The translations under genes were made by a program, and so were the position numbers. Shown in pieces: positions 61,336 through 64,000 of a DNA stretch of 64,000 nucleotides (its first letter is position 1; each line of letters begins with the position of its first letter). Source of the stretch: Physella acuta (taxonomy: Eukaryota > Mollusca > Gastropoda > Physidae); contig NW_026732674.1 of the NCBI RefSeq assembly GCF_028476545.1, forward strand, positions 124,001 through 188,000. The letters run 5' to 3'. A model generated the notes under the pieces. That model was not told where the DNA came from and did no database searches. It saw nothing but the letters and a program-made list of their open reading frames with translations.

Positions 61336-64000
61336 CATGGTAGTATCGTATTTTCTCTCTCTCTCTCTCCCCCCCCCCCCACATTGAGCTCCGACGGACG
61401 AAATAGAAAATATCTACTTTAACATGGGTCCACCACCCTCATAAGTTTCAAGTGCGTGCCCCCCCCCCCCCCCCTCCCGGGAGAAAACATCTGAATGAAA
61501 CAGGTTGCTTAGAAAATTAAGATTAAATTTAGCCTTTTAGCACACTTTTCTATTGTGTCCATCTAGAAAAAAAACCCAAAGCTTCCTGTAATAAATCAAA
61601 TCAGCATTTTAATCAGATATAGGTATCTAACGCACCCTTAACCTTAGCTATAACCTTCATAGAAAAGTTCACCTGCCTCAGGCACAACCATAAAATATTT
61701 TTTTAAACAATTTTTGTTATTAAACTCATCTCATCTCCACTTTCACTCAACACGGCGACTCTTCATTAAACACCCATTTTAAAACGTACCATGACTAATC
61801 TAACACTAACCCTAATGAGATAGAAACTGTTGTTTTATGTATCCGGGGTGGGTCGGTGTGTACCCTGGGAGGGCGAGGGTCGGTGTGTACCTGGGGTGGG
61901 TCGGTGTGACCAAGCACCGGAAACATCCAGGTGACAGTCGCAGAAGAAAGGAACGGAAACGTCGTACAAAGAAGTTTTTTTTCCCATGCTAAAATTCTTG
62001 CATAATTCTACCTCAACACCACACTGCTACAAAAACAAAGCTCAGTAGAGATGTTTTGATACTGCAACATCTTGATGTTTACTGAGAACATCATAAGTTG
62101 CGAAATCGTTAATGAGATAGTCAAATGTTTACTTTAATGTGCCATTGTTATTGCTGAGTCAACTTTGAAGGCCTTTGCCACTCTTCATATAAACTACTTT
62201 ATCTGCCTTTGTTTAGTCGATCCAGATTTGAAATCACTATTCTATTCTATTTGAAAAATAGCGTTCTTTTTCTTGTATAAAAAACTGTCAAGTTTTATGG
62301 TTTAGAATTATGCTAAAGACAAGTCAGATATAAATATGTGAATTATAACTAATGAATAGTCCGTTATAATATTGTACTGTTAGTGTTGACAATGAGGAAA
62401 AATAGACAGGATATGGAGTGAGTCAAAAAATGTAGCCTAACTACCAATCAATGCTGTAAATATGCAATAAAATAACTGTTTATTACTATTTGTTGTTTGC
62501 TATGCTTGATTTTTAGTATGTAAATATGGTCTGTTTATTTTTAAACTACTGATTTTGTATGTGGAGCCTGGATGGTGTAACTTTTGTCATTTTGGAGTAC
62601 TCACCTGGCCACGCCCGAATGAAAAAAATATTCCAAATGTAAATCAATGACTTATTCTGATGAATTCTTCCTAACCGAATTCTACATAACGTTAGTCCGT
62701 TTCAAAAAATAAGGTAAATCTGTGACTTCTTAAAATAATTGTCGAGTTAACAACACATGTTTGAACTCCCGAAGACCAGTCCCAGCAAAAGACACCTAAA
62801 CTCTCACGAATCTAGCTAACCTGGGGCCGCGGGCGAACGTCGCACAACACACAACACGGCAGGTGATCAATACGAGACCCGACGCGACTTCCTCTCCTCA
62901 CTTGAAGACAATTTTATTGTGCGCGTCCCGTCTGACGTCACTCGTCAAATATTTTGTTTTGATTTAGGGGGGACAGTAAAAAAAAAAATCACTAACTATA
63001 TCACGTTTGAATCAGTGATTGCTAATGCTTATTTTATTTTAGGAAGCCCATTCGTTGAGTGTTTACGTGTATTGTATAAGTCTACGCCCATTTCCGTTGC
63101 AGTCTGTTATAAACGAGAACATGGGAGGGGGGAGGAGAAGGGAGCGTGTGTTGGATTTCTATGGTCACTGACAGGCGGTCCCAACCACTAGTTAATTAAG
63201 TTAAGGCGATAAAACACGCCCATGGTCAGGCTGCTTGATGCTGTTGACTTAGACGTAGTGCGCCCTGAGCTGAAGGCAAGAGCTAGGCTAAGGCAAGAAG
63301 AAGCTTTGGCTTTACTTAGAAAAAGTTTGTTGTTGTTTTTTAAACTTCTCACAATCAAGTCGTGCGACTCTAGTTGACACGACATACGTGTTACGTTGTT
63401 GGCCTACTTCAGCAAGACTATGGTTAGTGCTAGGTTAAGGCTATGGCCTACACTTGCAATAGGTTTAAAATTTGTTCAGTTATGTTGCATGATTTTTATC
63501 GTGATGTCAAATATAAAGCCAACGCCACAGCGCACCGTCATGTCTTCAAATAATATATTCCCCTTATCAGTTGTATTATTGTGTTTGCGTGTGTCACGGC
63601 TACCTAACACTAATGAGACCATTAAAAACGTGCAACGACATCATTTAAACCCCGGCCTATGGTGTAATACATAAGGTCCCTTCCCCCCTCCCCCCACCCT
63701 CGCCTATGATGAGTCACCTCCAGTGTGGGCACAGGTGTGACGGTGAACTGCCGAGCTTAGTAAAACACACACGCACACACACACAAACACAGGCCCACAA
63801 GTATACCACAACAAGCAGGGGAACCCCCTCAACAAACAAAGCCACTGCGGTCTTTGTGTTTGCGGGTTTTGACATGAAAGTAGACTGGTCCTATCACAGA
63901 GAGGCGGGGTGGGCAATGGCACAGACCGGATTTTCCCCGAGTTAAAAATAGGCTTGGAAAATTTTCGGTCAATAATGAAATATTGTTATTGATCCGAGTA

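Larger units (their letters stand above)
50191..64000. other. Region upstream of SHANK, no coding gene recognised
   Basis: 13.8 kb with no frame that shows a protein family on either strand. It probably holds 5' noncoding exons, introns and promoter sequence of SHANK. 50191-52300 and 58100-59900 look unique apart from poly-purine tracts. 62800-62940 is GC-richer with a TGACGTCA at 62933-62940. 63190-64000 is ordinary AT-rich sequence with a short (CA)n near 63768-63786. Confidence 0.6.

Overview
The window looks like a piece of nuclear genome from a lophotrochozoan, most likely a heterobranch gastropod mollusc. The base composition is AT-rich, the genes have many short exons, and TAGATCTAG/AGGCCTA-type words, long (TA)n runs, poly-G/poly-C tracts and minisatellites are abundant. 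That placement is inference; no species marker is visible. Three genes can be modelled to the base, with splice sites and phases that all agree.

Layout. (1) 87-2216, minus: a complete six-exon TMEM50A/B gene, 157 aa. (2) 5660-14117, plus: a complete eight-exon RABL2 gene, 217 aa, a small GTPase of cilia and flagella, head-to-head with TMEM50. Its second intron has U12-type donor and branch sequences and apparent GT-AT ends. (3) 22096-45427, minus: a SHANK (ProSAP) postsynaptic scaffold gene, 18 coding exons for a 1655-aa form in the order SPN, ankyrin repeats, linker, PDZ, proline-rich region, SAM. A 2.7-kb internal exon (33011-35733) begins with its own ATG just after an in-frame stop and ends in the phase needed to splice to the PDZ exons. 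It predicts a second form of 2074 aa that lacks the ankyrin repeats. No SH3 exon was found. RABL2 and SHANK are tail-to-tail, as RABL2B and SHANK3 are at human 22q13.3, which points to old microsynteny. (4) 45.4-64 kb: no convincing coding exon; probably 5' introns or promoter sequence of SHANK, filled with minisatellites and short DNA-transposon remains.

Repeats. One family of short hAT-like elements (CAGTGGCGTAGCGAGG-type ends) has five copies here, each with its own 8-bp target duplication. A larger 2.5-kb element (19041-21559), also with an 8-bp duplication, sits between the 3' ends of RABL2 and SHANK and carries tRNA-derived SINE sequence. Three minisatellites begin at, or within about ten bases of, a 5' splice site and extend into the intron. 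Two of them, in RABL2 and in the SHANK PDZ region, have copied the exon's 3' end together with its GT donor many times.

The strongest points for follow-up are the unusual U12 intron, the donor-seeded minisatellites, the internal SHANK promoter exon with the missing SH3 domain, and the SHANK-RABL2 linkage. All coordinates were read by eye, so repeat boundaries are approximate; the exon boundaries were each checked by reading phase.
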